A program made the position numbers and the translations under genes. Of a stretch of 41,432 nucleotides of DNA, positions 32,636 through 39,310 are shown in pieces. The stretch is from a virus: IMG/VR virus record IMGVR_UViG_3300009033_000001, positions 1 to 41,432 of that record; one strand, written 5' to 3'. Numbering within the stretch: position 1 is the first letter of the stretch; each line of letters starts with the position of its first letter. The notes beneath the pieces are model-generated. The model was not told where the DNA came from, did not search any database, and worked only from the letters and a program-made list of their open reading frames with translations.

Positions 32636-32916
32636 TTACTCTCCGTGGTATTCCCACAATACAGCGTTACAATAACTGTGTACTGCTCCGATGGTTAGGC
32701 CCGTTTCATGACTGTGATGTAGGTGAACCGGCCATTTGAAAAATTTAGGCGGGAACAACTTTTTGTCAACAGCATATCCATAATTTGTTTGTCAGGTTTA
32801 CCAGACAGTGGTTGACTGCAATGGAAACACTGTCCGCGTTGCAATCTAATGTATTCTTCACGAACATAACGTCGTTCGATATAATTAAGTTCGTTGTAAT
32901 TTACTGGTAGTTTCAT
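32636..32916 (-). pseudogene. HNH endonuclease gene broken by a one-base frameshift
   Basis: As read, the frame from 32916 stops at 32695 (73 aa). The first 52 residues (NYIERRYVREEYIRLQRGQC, FHCSQPLSGKP) match a known phage HNH family. The shifted frame from the A5 run at 32760-32764 (minus strand) then continues the family exactly: KLFPPKFFKWPVHLHHSHET followed by GLTIGAVHSYCNAVLWEYHG and stop TAA at 32636-32638. Adding one A would restore about 93 aa with the His-His and Asn residues of the nuclease centre. It is a real mutation, an assembly error in a homopolymer, or -1 ribosomal slippage. Confidence 0.8.
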
Positions 32917-32919
32917 TGC

Positions 32920-33123
32920 TTACATTTTCGCAGTGAAAGGAACAAACACGGACGTTTGACGATACTCATCTTGCCACATTCCGTCAATAGACTGCACGCT
33001 TGCTTCTTCATAAAAGTTATAAATCCAGCCGCCAGGAACACGTAAAATATCTATGTCTTTACCGTTTGAGCTATTTGAAATTGTTACCACGTCATGCAGT
33101 TCCATGTTTAAAAGATTTCTCAC
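32920..33123 (-). CDS. Unknown protein (67 aa)
   Basis: Not recognised. It is a small beta-type protein (VVTISNSSNGKDIDILRVPG, GWIYNFYEEA). It starts at GTG 33123, seven bases after GGAGGA, which lies in the end of the upstream gene. An internal ATG at 33105 has no ribosome-binding site. Confidence 0.6.
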   Translation of the reverse strand: MRNLLNMELHDVVTISNSSNGKDIDILRVPGGWIYNFYEEASVQSIDGMWQDEYRQTSVFVPFTAKM

Positions 33124-33126
33124 TTC

Positions 33127-33345
33127 TTAATCCTCCACCCAATCGTTGCTGATTATTCCGCACTGGTGACACTTAGCGCCTAACCTTGTTAAAAAGAACA
33201 CAACGCTACCACAATTACACCGCCAAGCTTCTTCCCCGTCTTCTAAGACGTCGTTTTCGTCGACTGTGTCAATATTGTACTCAACGTATTTTGTATCGTC
33301 AGTACGTTGTTTGTTATTTGGGAATTTTATAATGTTCTTGTTCAT
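33127..33345 (-). CDS. Small zinc-ribbon protein (72 aa)
   Basis: The C-terminal half has two Cys pairs, CNC and CHQC, separated by about 16 residues (WRCNCGSVVFFLTRLGAKCH). This is a minimal zinc ribbon. The N-terminal half is acidic and disordered-looking. The ATG at 33345 has AAGGA six bases upstream. Its N-terminal codons overlap the next upstream gene by 32 bases. Confidence 0.6.
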   Translation of the reverse strand: MNKNIIKFPNNKQRTDDTKYVEYNIDTVDENDVLEDGEEAWRCNCGSVVFFLTRLGAKCHQCGIISNDWVED

Positions 33346-33511
33346 CACAGTTCCTTAAAATAATAATACAAGGCTTGCAATACTTATAAAGCTGGCCTCT
33401 TCCATTAAAGTTGCTGTGCAACTTGTGTATTTTTCGGCACAACGGACACTTAGCTTTGCGCAGTCTTGTCTTAACATTGTCAGATGATTTTGACTGGTAA
33501 TTATTTCCCAT
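33314..33511 (-). CDS. Small zinc-ribbon protein (65 aa)
   Basis: Two Cys pairs, CPLC and CKPC, lie about 22 residues apart (KCPLCRKIHKL ... YKYCKPCIII), consistent with a zinc ribbon or finger. The product is basic overall, so nucleic-acid binding is possible. The start is uncertain. ATG 33511 follows the ligase stop closely, while a TTG at 33520 overlaps that stop (TTGA) and has a better-placed GAGA. Confidence 0.6.
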   Translation of the reverse strand: MGNNYQSKSSDNVKTRLRKAKCPLCRKIHKLHSNFNGRGQLYKYCKPCIIILRNCDEQEHYKIPK

Positions 33512-33516
33512 GCTAA

Positions 33517-34800
33517 TCAAAATTTCTCTTCGTCTATGAAGCCAAAGTCATACACACAGTCAAGTTTAGATTTTTCTTCTCTAAAACCTCTTTTCCAGTC
33601 AACAACAGCGTGCATAATAAGCTTATTGCGTCCGCTTAACTCTTGACCATCGATAGTAAGAACTTTACCGAGACACTGTGTTTGCCCGTTTGAGATGTAC
33701 TCCCGAGTAGCTTCGGGCATTGCGCTAACTGTTGCAATGTGTCTTACCTCTGACCTTGTATCGTCCGTATACACGCCGAGCTTTATGCTTCCGATTAAAC
33801 CTTTCTTGCACCATTCTTCCGTGTCTTCGTAATCGATTATAAAGGCGTCCAAATCGTCTCCAATTTCTCCTGACATGGTGCGCTTGACCTTAATACAAAG
33901 TTCCTTCTTTCTTGAACCAGGAACATAAAACCCGTCTTCATGCTTTAGCACTGCTCCTTCTTCTCCTGACGACCAAACATCTTTTAAAAACTTTTTCTTC
34001 CCCGCCTTAAAACAAGAAACGTAGTGTAAGTTGACAAAACCGTAGTCCAGAAGTTCCGCTATCTTTGACTTTAGGTCAGCTTTGCGTTTGGAAAGTGGCG
34101 CGTCTTTTATTCCGTTATAGAACGTTGAATAGCCCCGGTTAAATTCAATCAAGTCAAATACGTGGAAAGTAACAACGTGGTTTTCTACTTCTTGCAAATG
34201 CACTGCGCGTTGCTTGTCGCTGCCCAAAATAGCTTTGATTGAGTCCAGCGTATTTGTTGAAGTGTATCCGTCTAACATTTCCACTGTATCATAACATAGC
34301 GCCTCAGTATCAAGTATAAAGGGGCGCGGGAACAGATACTTGCAGTCACTGTCCTTTGGATGCAGTTTAACTGACTCAACACCTGCTGTCTTGTATACTT
34401 TCAAAAGTCTAACGTGGTCAGTATAGTCCACGGGCAAACAAGTAACATCACTTAAATTGCCGCCCCAAACTCTAAAACCTGACTCAGGGACATACGTAAT
34501 CAAAACACGCCAACCGTTAAATTTCTGTTCTTCCAACCAACCGTTGTGGTCTTCAAAAATTTCATCTTTAATTGTGTCACTTAGTTTGTTGAAGCGGTAA
34601 GCTTTCATTGGTTCTACCAACCGGCGCATGTGTAAATGAATAACATCATCCGGCTTTGTGTACATTTTAGGATAGTTATAATCGCCAATGGCTCTATAAA
34701 GATCCTTAGCTAAAACTTGACCACTTCTGCCGCTGCCATGTTCCGGTAGACCGATACCTTTGGACTTCATTTTATCTAAGAGCGTGTTTATTTTGAGCAC
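33517..34800 (-). CDS. ATP-dependent DNA ligase
   Basis: Seals nicks using ATP (427 aa). Nucleotidyltransferase motifs: motif I EQKFNGWR with the AMP-accepting K93, motif III FILDTEAL with E166, motif IIIa FHVFDLIEF (212-220), motif IV EGAVLKHEDG (281-290) and motif V CIKVKR (302-307). An OB-fold follows. The first 85 residues or so are an N-terminal extension. The start is GTG 34800 with GGAGG nine bases upstream. It overlaps the preceding small gene by 13 bases. Confidence 0.92.
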   Translation of the reverse strand: MLKINTLLDKMKSKGIGLPEHGSGRSGQVLAKDLYRAIGDYNYPKMYTKPDDVIHLHMRRLVEPMKAYRFNKLSDTIKDEIFEDHNGWLEEQKFNGWRVLITYVPESGFRVWGGNLSDVTCLPVDYTDHVRLLKVYKTAGVESVKLHPKDSDCKYLFPRPFILDTEALCYDTVEMLDGYTSTNTLDSIKAILGSDKQRAVHLQEVENHVVTFHVFDLIEFNRGYSTFYNGIKDAPLSKRKADLKSKIAELLDYGFVNLHYVSCFKAGKKKFLKDVWSSGEEGAVLKHEDGFYVPGSRKKELCIKVKRTMSGEIGDDLDAFIIDYEDTEEWCKKGLIGSIKLGVYTDDTRSEVRHIATVSAMPEATREYISNGQTQCLGKVLTIDGQELSGRNKLIMHAVVDWKRGFREEKSKLDCVYDFGFIDEEKF

Positions 34801-35000
34801 GATTGTTTACCTCCAAAAATTAAAGGGTGCCTATCTTGTCGCATTTGTTGTACACGCTCCCAGGAATAGTCATCTTTGTGCATTGGTTTAGCTCTAAAAG
34901 GAAGTCCTGTCACGGTTATACTTGACTGTAGTTGTGATAGGGCTTGTTCTAATGTTTTAACTTCTCTTACGTATGTGCTGAAGTGTTTTGTTATTGTCAT
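34788..35000 (-). CDS. First gene of the replication operon, unknown (70 aa)
   Basis: Not recognised. It is small and basic with a helical N-terminal part (YVREVKTLEQALSQLQSSIT). AAAGGA precedes the ATG. It is the promoter-proximal gene of the leftward replication block and overlaps the ligase start. Confidence 0.6.
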   Translation of the reverse strand: MTITKHFSTYVREVKTLEQALSQLQSSITVTGLPFRAKPMHKDDYSWERVQQMRQDRHPLIFGGKQSCSK

Positions 35001-35017
35001 AGTTTAGTGTCCTTTGT

Positions 35018-35066
35018 CGCTGTGTGCTGGTCCCTGGTTTAAATGATTCGCCTCACCAGCACAGCG
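35018..35066. repeat. Inverted repeat in the replication-operon leader
   Basis: CGCTGTGTGCTGGT (35018-35031) pairs with ACCAGCACAGCG (35055-35066) apart from a 2-base bulge, around a 23-base loop. It lies between the proposed promoter and the first gene, so it would form in the mRNA leader. Confidence 0.6.
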
Positions 35067-35088
35067 TGATTTTATCAACGTCTAAACC

Positions 35089-35117
35089 AAAGTAGCACAA
35101 TCAGGAAGGTAAGTCAA
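35089..35117 (-). promoter_or_regulatory. Leftward promoter of the replication operon
   Basis: On the minus strand there is a -35 box TTGACT (35112-35117), a 17-base spacer and a -10 box TACTTT (35089-35094). A very A/T-rich tract (35119-35180) lies just upstream and may act as an UP element or as an easily melted DNA segment. Confidence 0.5.
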
Positions 35118-35467
35118 GGCATTTATTATTTTTTTATAACTAACTGATTTTATTATATTTATTTTGTATAAAAGAGTAAGTCGTTTAAATACAACTACTT
35201 CCAGGAGCCGGAGTAAAACACCACATTGTGGGTGCAAATAGGCCAAATATAAGTACCTGTTTTTATTAGATAAATTTTTCGTGTCTTGTTTAAGTGGGTA
35301 AATTTGCGTTTTAATAGGGGTAAATTTTGTTGGGCCTGTACTATTGAAAATTTCTAAAAATCAATTGTGCGGGAATCTGTGAGACCACTTTTTGAGGTTT
35401 AAGCGATGAAATTTGATAAGTTTTAGTTACGATCTGTTTTATCGTTTCGTCTTAAGCTGCGCATAGA
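35118..35467. other. A/T-rich non-coding stretch upstream of the replication operon
   Basis: No gene with a ribosome-binding site was found. It includes a long A/T tract at 35119-35180. Further A/T-rich sequence runs up to the terminator. It separates the accessory operon from the replication operon. Confidence 0.5.
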
Positions 35468-35500
35468 AAAAGCCCCGTAACACAGTGTTACGGGGCTTTT
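35468..35500 (-). terminator. Strong Rho-independent terminator of the accessory operon
   Basis: The arms AAAAGCCCCGTAACAC (35468-35483) and its exact complement (35485-35500) form a GC-rich stem with A and T tracts outside, usable in both directions. It lies 27 bases after the stop of the 35527-36018 gene. Confidence 0.9.
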
Positions 35501-35526
35501 AAGAAGGTTAATAGTTTGTTGTAGGG

Positions 35527-36018
35527 CTATCCACGTGTTACTGGAAGATCGGCTTTTGTCCAGTGTTCAGGAGCGTCAGGACCAACAGCGTCCAGCACCC
35601 AGGCTTCTTTGTCTTCGTAAAATTTGATCCACATCTTTTCTGCGGGCGCTGCTTTCTTGAGCGCGTAATGAACTTTTTTCCGCATCTCCGCACGTCCGAT
35701 ACGTTCGGCCTTGAACAGTTCAAATTCGTCCACTTCGGTGCCAACTTCAGGGAACAGACCGGACAGAAAACCAGCCATGGTGTTTTTTCCTACCTTGGTG
35801 GCGGCTTTCTTTGCAAGACGTTTAATGGCTTCCTGAACATCTTCGGTCAGGTCTTTGAAAGAATCAGTGCTAATAAAGTTAAAAAGGGTTGTTTTTGCCT
35901 TGTTCAGGCTCTCCCGCATGGCTTTAGCTTCGGCGGCTTTCTTCTCTTTCTGCGCCTGTTCAGGGGTCACTTCAGACGGTGCTTGCTCATTTTCGTTTGC
36001 TGCATTTTTCTTGGCCAT
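35527..36018 (-). CDS. Abundant-looking charged unknown protein (163 aa)
   Basis: Not recognised. The first 45 residues are Ala/Glu/Lys-rich and likely a flexible or coiled region. A helical middle (LTEDVQEAIKRLAKKAATKV) and a compact C-terminal part with several Trp follow (WIKFYEDKEAWVLDAVGPDA). A strong ribosome-binding site (AGGAG) and a strong terminator directly after the gene suggest high expression. Its codons look more G/C-rich than those of neighbours. Confidence 0.7.
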   Translation of the reverse strand: MAKKNAANENEQAPSEVTPEQAQKEKKAAEAKAMRESLNKAKTTLFNFISTDSFKDLTEDVQEAIKRLAKKAATKVGKNTMAGFLSGLFPEVGTEVDEFELFKAERIGRAEMRKKVHYALKKAAPAEKMWIKFYEDKEAWVLDAVGPDAPEHWTKADLPVTRG

Positions 36019-36066
36019 TTTTAAATCTCCTGTGTTAAATTTATAAAGTATAAAGAGGTAAACAAC

Positions 36067-36480
36067 TTACCTATGACGTTTACTACCGTAGCAATTTTTA
36101 TTGTGATTGTCAATAGTTATTTTACGCACTAACCATTTTCTTACTTCGTAAAGAAAAACCAGCATATAGTTTGCTGCTGTCCTTATATGAAACGTCTGTA
36201 CAGAATAATTCGGGAAATAAACTTCACACCAGTCTTGATGCCGTGGTACAAAATAAAACGGAAAAGAAGTTTCGCACCACTCGAAATACGGTGTTCCGTG
36301 ACAGCCGTATACCCCTGTGTATTCCCTTATAGTACAACCGACGCAGTTCAGTTTTAAAAATTGTCCACATAAAGGACAATCGTCAGACCCGTGGTCTATT
36401 TTACCCCGGTATACAATCCCTTGCCACTTTCTAATTGAAGCATCTAAAAGTTTTAAGTCGTCAACCGTGAATGTTTTCAT
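36067..36480 (-). CDS. Cysteine-rich conserved phage protein (137 aa)
   Basis: The pattern is IRKWQGIVYRGKIDHGSDDC followed by CPLCGQF, NCVGCTI, YGCHGTPYFEW. It fits a family of small phage proteins of unknown function with a zinc-binding CPLC...C..C core. The second half has aromatic segments. The ribosome-binding site GGGGAG lies at the end of the upstream gene, four bases away, so translation is coupled. Confidence 0.7.
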   Translation of the reverse strand: MKTFTVDDLKLLDASIRKWQGIVYRGKIDHGSDDCPLCGQFLKLNCVGCTIREYTGVYGCHGTPYFEWCETSFPFYFVPRHQDWCEVYFPNYSVQTFHIRTAANYMLVFLYEVRKWLVRKITIDNHNKNCYGSKRHR

Positions 36481-36483
36481 AAG

Positions 36484-37020
36484 TTACTCCCCTTCAAAAT
36501 TGCGTCTAATTTGTTCTACAATATAGACAAGTTTTAAAATACCTTCGTCTGCCGAGTAGTCAACATTTCCGTTTTTGTATTCTTGCACAATACGTAAGTC
36601 AAACGGCTCTTTAAAGTAAGACAAGTGTCCTTTTACTTTGACGATAACGCTGTCCTTTTTAACATCCGCTGACGATATAACATAGTACAAAGGAATGTTA
36701 TTTCTTACCTTGTACCACCATTCATAACGCGGGGCAGGTTCACTGCCAAAATCTGTTCTTAACCTATTTAATGACAGCGAAACACCTGTTAATTCACGAA
36801 AACAGATCATAACGCCGTAATCATACGACACGCGAATAGGTATCTTGTGTTGTTTAGCAAACTCTTTTATTTGCTCAGCCCTGTAGTCACATTCCGCAAT
36901 GGCTTGCTGCAATAAAGCGTTAAGTTCTTCTGTCGTTTTCTTTGATAACTCTAAAAGCTTATAAAGCATTCTCGAATGCTCGTTGTGCTTGTCCTCTGCT
37001 ATTTGAATGTTGCTTTTCAT
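36484..37020 (-). CDS. Unknown protein (178 aa)
   Basis: Not recognised. The N-terminal 60 residues are a helix likely to form a coiled coil (LYKLLELSKKTTEELNALLQ). The rest is alpha/beta (YEWWYKVRNNIPLYYVISSA). It has no cysteine cluster and no catalytic motif. AAGGAG precedes the ATG. Confidence 0.7.
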   Translation of the reverse strand: MKSNIQIAEDKHNEHSRMLYKLLELSKKTTEELNALLQQAIAECDYRAEQIKEFAKQHKIPIRVSYDYGVMICFRELTGVSLSLNRLRTDFGSEPAPRYEWWYKVRNNIPLYYVISSADVKKDSVIVKVKGHLSYFKEPFDLRIVQEYKNGNVDYSADEGILKLVYIVEQIRRNFEGE

Positions 37021-37044
37021 GTCTTTGTTCTCCTTTTCGGAATG

Positions 37045-37203
37045 TTATTCTGCAAGTAAAGGCCAATTACGTTCAAGATACGTTTCAAGGTCTTCATTAT
37101 CCAAGTCAAAACTTTCCTCTGACTCAAGCAAATTCTGGAATGATTGTGTATCTAACGAATGGACAAAATAATCAACGTTGAACTCTTCTCTATTTGTACG
37201 CAC
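37045..37203 (-). CDS. Small acidic protein, GTG start (52 aa)
   Basis: An easily missed gene filling the gap between two others. GTG 37203 has AAGGAG eight bases upstream. The product begins MRTNREEFNVDYFVHSLDTQ and ends in WPLLAE, rich in Asp and Glu. Its start overlaps the end of the upstream gene by 14 bases. The acidic composition and size resemble DNA-mimic or inhibitor peptides of phages, but that is only a guess. Confidence 0.6.
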   Translation of the reverse strand: MRTNREEFNVDYFVHSLDTQSFQNLLESEESFDLDNEDLETYLERNWPLLAE

Positions 37204-37381
37204 GGTAAAAGCTCCTTATGTTTTGTTTATAAGATTTGTGGACGATTTTATGCCAGAACATAAAAGGACAATCATCATAATTACAACGCGCCCGGTGCAA
37301 GATATTACAGTAACCTTTGGCGTTTCGTGAAAAATATCCTGGGCATGTCTCCCTGTTTTCTTCGTATGTTTCTTTAGTCAT
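37190..37381 (-). CDS. Small Cys/His protein (63 aa)
   Basis: Not recognised. It has four cysteines in two groups (C13, C25, C33 and C38: ETCPGY, YCNILH, RCNYDDCPF), followed by a His and a basic tail. This is consistent with one zinc site. AAGGA lies about 10 bases before the ATG. Confidence 0.6.
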   Translation of the reverse strand: MTKETYEENRETCPGYFSRNAKGYCNILHRARCNYDDCPFMFWHKIVHKSYKQNIRSFYRAYK

Positions 37382-37388
37382 TGTCTTT

Positions 37389-37958
37389 TTATCCTTTTAC
37401 AAGGGCTAATACCTCTGCAATCCAATCGTGGTACTCGTGGACAGAACCATACTTTTCGGTAACGGCGTCTTGGAACTCTTTTAATGTTCCATTGAAATAA
37501 CCGCAGACTAATTGGAGCGTGTCGGTATCGCCTGACAGCCAGTAAGCACAGGTGTTTTCGTGACCCCCGCCCAAACCTTGTTTTCCGTATCTGTTTGGAT
37601 TGTTCTTTAAGTCGCGGCAGTCGCGGCAATACCCACAACCGACGCAAGACCGGCAGTCGACGCAAGACCGGCAGTCGCGGCAAGCCAGACAACCGACGCA
37701 GTCGCGGCAGTCGCGGCAAGACCGGCAGTCGCGGCAATACCGGCAATACCCACAACCGACGCAGTAGTGGCAATACCCACAACCGACGCAAGCGCGGCAA
37801 GCGCGGCAAGCGCGGCAATCGCGGCAATCGACGCAATCGACGCAGGCTACTAACGTTGCGCTTGCCTCTGTTGCTTCTTCGAGCGTATATTTTTCAGCAC
37901 TCCATGAGTTATTGTTTTCATCAAAGTAGTAGCCATTTTTCAAAGTTAATTTTGACAT
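37389..37958 (-). CDS. Cys-x-x repeat protein (26 repeats)
   Basis: A 189-aa protein. Residues 39-116 are 26 uninterrupted Cys-x-x triplets (CVD, CRD, CRA, CVG, CGY and so on). The N-terminal 36 residues (NGYYFDENNNSWSAEKYTLE) and the C-terminal region (VCGYFNGTLKEFQDAVTEKY) are non-repetitive and follow patterns I know from other phage Cys-repeat proteins. The function is unknown. A Cys every third residue could bind metals in a row or build a solenoid. GGAGC precedes the ATG. Confidence 0.8.
   Translation of the reverse strand: MSKLTLKNGYYFDENNNSWSAEKYTLEEATEASATLVACVDCVDCRDCRACRACRACVGCGYCHYCVGCGYCRYCRDCRSCRDCRDCVGCLACRDCRSCVDCRSCVGCGYCRDCRDLKNNPNRYGKQGLGGGHENTCAYWLSGDTDTLQLVCGYFNGTLKEFQDAVTEKYGSVHEYHDWIAEVLALVKG
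37611..37844 (-). repeat. Tandem 9-base coding repeat
   Basis: Imperfect tandem units based on GACTGCCGC, coding for Asp-Cys-Arg, with longer blocks repeated. The block is much richer in G/C than its surroundings and is prone to slippage, so copy number may vary between isolates and assemblies. Confidence 0.85.
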
Positions 37959-37961
37959 GGG

Positions 37962-38165
37962 TTATGCTCCTTGTTTACTATTAAAGTTTTTCATCTTAAA
38001 ACACTCACGTTTACAATCACATTTTATACAGGCATACGCACCGCGATAAACAGGTTCGTACATAAGCGGCGTAAAGGGCACAGCGATCGACTTTCCTTTA
38101 GGACAACGTACAGCTTGTGCGCTGTAAACTGTTGCTGTTTTAACAGCAGGTTTAAGGTGTTTCAT
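37962..38165 (-). CDS. Small cysteine-containing protein (67 aa)
   Basis: Unknown function. A Cys cluster lies near the end (YACIKCDCKRECFKMKNF). It starts with an ATGA overlap to the upstream gene and has AGGAAAAG as ribosome-binding site. It is directly upstream of the Cys-x-x repeat gene, so the two are made together. Confidence 0.6.
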   Translation of the reverse strand: MKHLKPAVKTATVYSAQAVRCPKGKSIAVPFTPLMYEPVYRGAYACIKCDCKRECFKMKNFNSKQGA

Positions 38166-38380
38166 CGTCTTTTCCTACAACTCCCTGTGTAAGCTGCATA
38201 ATAGACGAATCTGCCGTTATGACAATTTACGCTAAGTCGGTTCAAGTCGCTAACAAACTCTAACAATCCCCTTATCGTGTAGTTGTGACCGCTGCGCTTG
38301 GAATAAACATCCTTAAAACGTTTTTCAGTCCTTTGCCCTGTGTTATGGTCGTACATAAAGTAAACATCGTTAAAATACAT
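38162..38380 (-). CDS. Unknown basic protein (72 aa)
   Basis: Not recognised. It is rich in Tyr, Arg and Asn (MYFNDVYFMYDHNTGQRTEK). I chose ATG 38380 because it lies just past the stop of the upstream gene. An open frame reaching 38518 would overlap that gene by over 120 bases and lacks a ribosome-binding site. Its own site is weak (GAGAC). Confidence 0.5.
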   Translation of the reverse strand: MYFNDVYFMYDHNTGQRTEKRFKDVYSKRSGHNYTIRGLLEFVSDLNRLSVNCHNGRFVYYAAYTGSCRKRR

Positions 38381-38390
38381 TGTTTTAGTC

Positions 38391-38735
38391 TCATGTGTTG
38401 ATGTTAAAATACGCTTCAATACGCTTTTTACAGTCCTTACAACGTTCGCGCAAGTCAAGCATAGATTGTGTTTGATTGACGTATACAACGGGGTAAGAAC
38501 TAACATCAGGTTGCACATAAGGGCTTTTATGGTTCATACCGCGCAGTCTCATTTCAACCGATAACACGTCATGACGTTTCTTCATCGATTGCGGTTCAAT
38601 CTGTACAACGGGGCTTATACGTCCCGCAATGCTGTGGCCTTTAACAAAATTATGCCGGTGTTTGTGTATCTCTCCATGTTCGCCTAACAAATGCTTATCA
38701 CAAAGCAATCCCGGCGGTATCATCCACATGCGCAT
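38391..38735 (-). CDS. Pyrimidine-dimer glycosylase (T4 endonuclease V)-like protein
   Basis: A 114-aa protein. CDKHLLGEHGEIHK aligns by eye with ADQHLMAEYRELPR of T4 DenV, including the catalytic Glu (E23 in DenV). KKRHDVLSVEMRLRGMN aligns with RKRQIELIAECLKRGFN. In DenV the attacking group is the amino group of Thr2, but here residue 2 is Arg (MRMWM). So the fold is likely but the glycosylase activity is doubtful. The last 20 residues hold CKDC. The ribosome-binding site is AGGGGA. Confidence 0.7.
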   Translation of the reverse strand: MRMWMIPPGLLCDKHLLGEHGEIHKHRHNFVKGHSIAGRISPVVQIEPQSMKKRHDVLSVEMRLRGMNHKSPYVQPDVSSYPVVYVNQTQSMLDLRERCKDCKKRIEAYFNINT

Positions 38736-38770
38736 TGTTTTAATCCCCTTTTATAACTGGCCCTAAAGCC

Positions 38771-38814
38771 AGGACAACCTTAATAACTGTTACTACGGTT
38801 ATTAAGGTTGTCCT
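38771..38814. repeat. Perfect 17-bp inverted repeat
   Basis: The arms AGGACAACCTTAATAAC (38771-38787) and its exact complement (38798-38814) flank a 10-base loop. The right arm contains the stop codon of the 38802-39296 gene. No T-run follows on the minus strand, so it is not a classical terminator. It may be a processing or mRNA-stability hairpin. Confidence 0.8.
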
Positions 38815-39296
38815 GCCGTCACCTCTCGTTTTGCTCGTTCGATATAATCAATTGTATCTTCCATGTTGTATGACTGAAAGACTATTCCTCCACCATATTG
38901 TTTGTTATGGAATTTTCTTCCACCTATGGTGTTCATGAGCTTGACAACGCGAGCGTATCTTTCGGGCAAGGTAATGCTATAGTCCTTCCATACGTATGGT
39001 TCGCATTTAAGAAAATGGAGAACGTAGCGCGGATTGCCGTTAACGTCGCTATTCACACGTGTATACTCATATTCGGACCGATCATAATGACATAATTGTT
39101 TGAGTTCTGTCTCATCGAACTTTGCAAAGTCGCGTAAACCATGTTTAACCCTGACTTCAACACGCTCCGGATCGCGCTTCCATGTTTTAACGCTGGTTAC
39201 TTTGGCGCGCATGGCTGTGCCATCGGCATTGGTTTTGTATGCATGGTAGATTGTCTGGCCTTGTTTTAGTGCTTTGGCTTCCTTTAATGTTATCAT
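38802..39296 (-). CDS. Unknown protein (164 aa)
   Basis: Not recognised. The N-terminus (TLKEAKALKQGQTIYHAYKT, then RAKVTSVKTWKRDP) looks like a small SH3-like barrel often seen in phage proteins. The C-terminal half is alpha/beta and basic. AAGGAA precedes the ATG. The stop codon is inside a 17-bp inverted repeat. Confidence 0.65.
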   Translation of the reverse strand: MITLKEAKALKQGQTIYHAYKTNADGTAMRAKVTSVKTWKRDPERVEVRVKHGLRDFAKFDETELKQLCHYDRSEYEYTRVNSDVNGNPRYVLHFLKCEPYVWKDYSITLPERYARVVKLMNTIGGRKFHNKQYGGGIVFQSYNMEDTIDYIERAKREVTAGQP

Positions 39297-39310
39297 TGTC
39301 GTTTCCTTCC

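Noticed and set aside
32740-32775. Programmed -1 frameshift in the HNH gene as the first explanation
   Set aside because: The canonical slippery heptamer (A_AAA_AAG in the zero frame) is not present. A lost base in the A5 run is simpler, though slippage is not excluded.
37378-37836. Leu/Pro/Arg repeat protein frame over the Cys-repeat gene
   Set aside because: It is the shifted frame of the 9-base coding repeat in the Cys-x-x gene, with no suitable ribosome-binding site.
37595-37984. Plus-strand Arg/Gly/Asn repeat frame (collagen- or SR-like look)
   Set aside because: It is antisense of the Cys-repeat gene. The whole neighbourhood is leftward, and the repetition only mirrors the 9-base DNA repeat.
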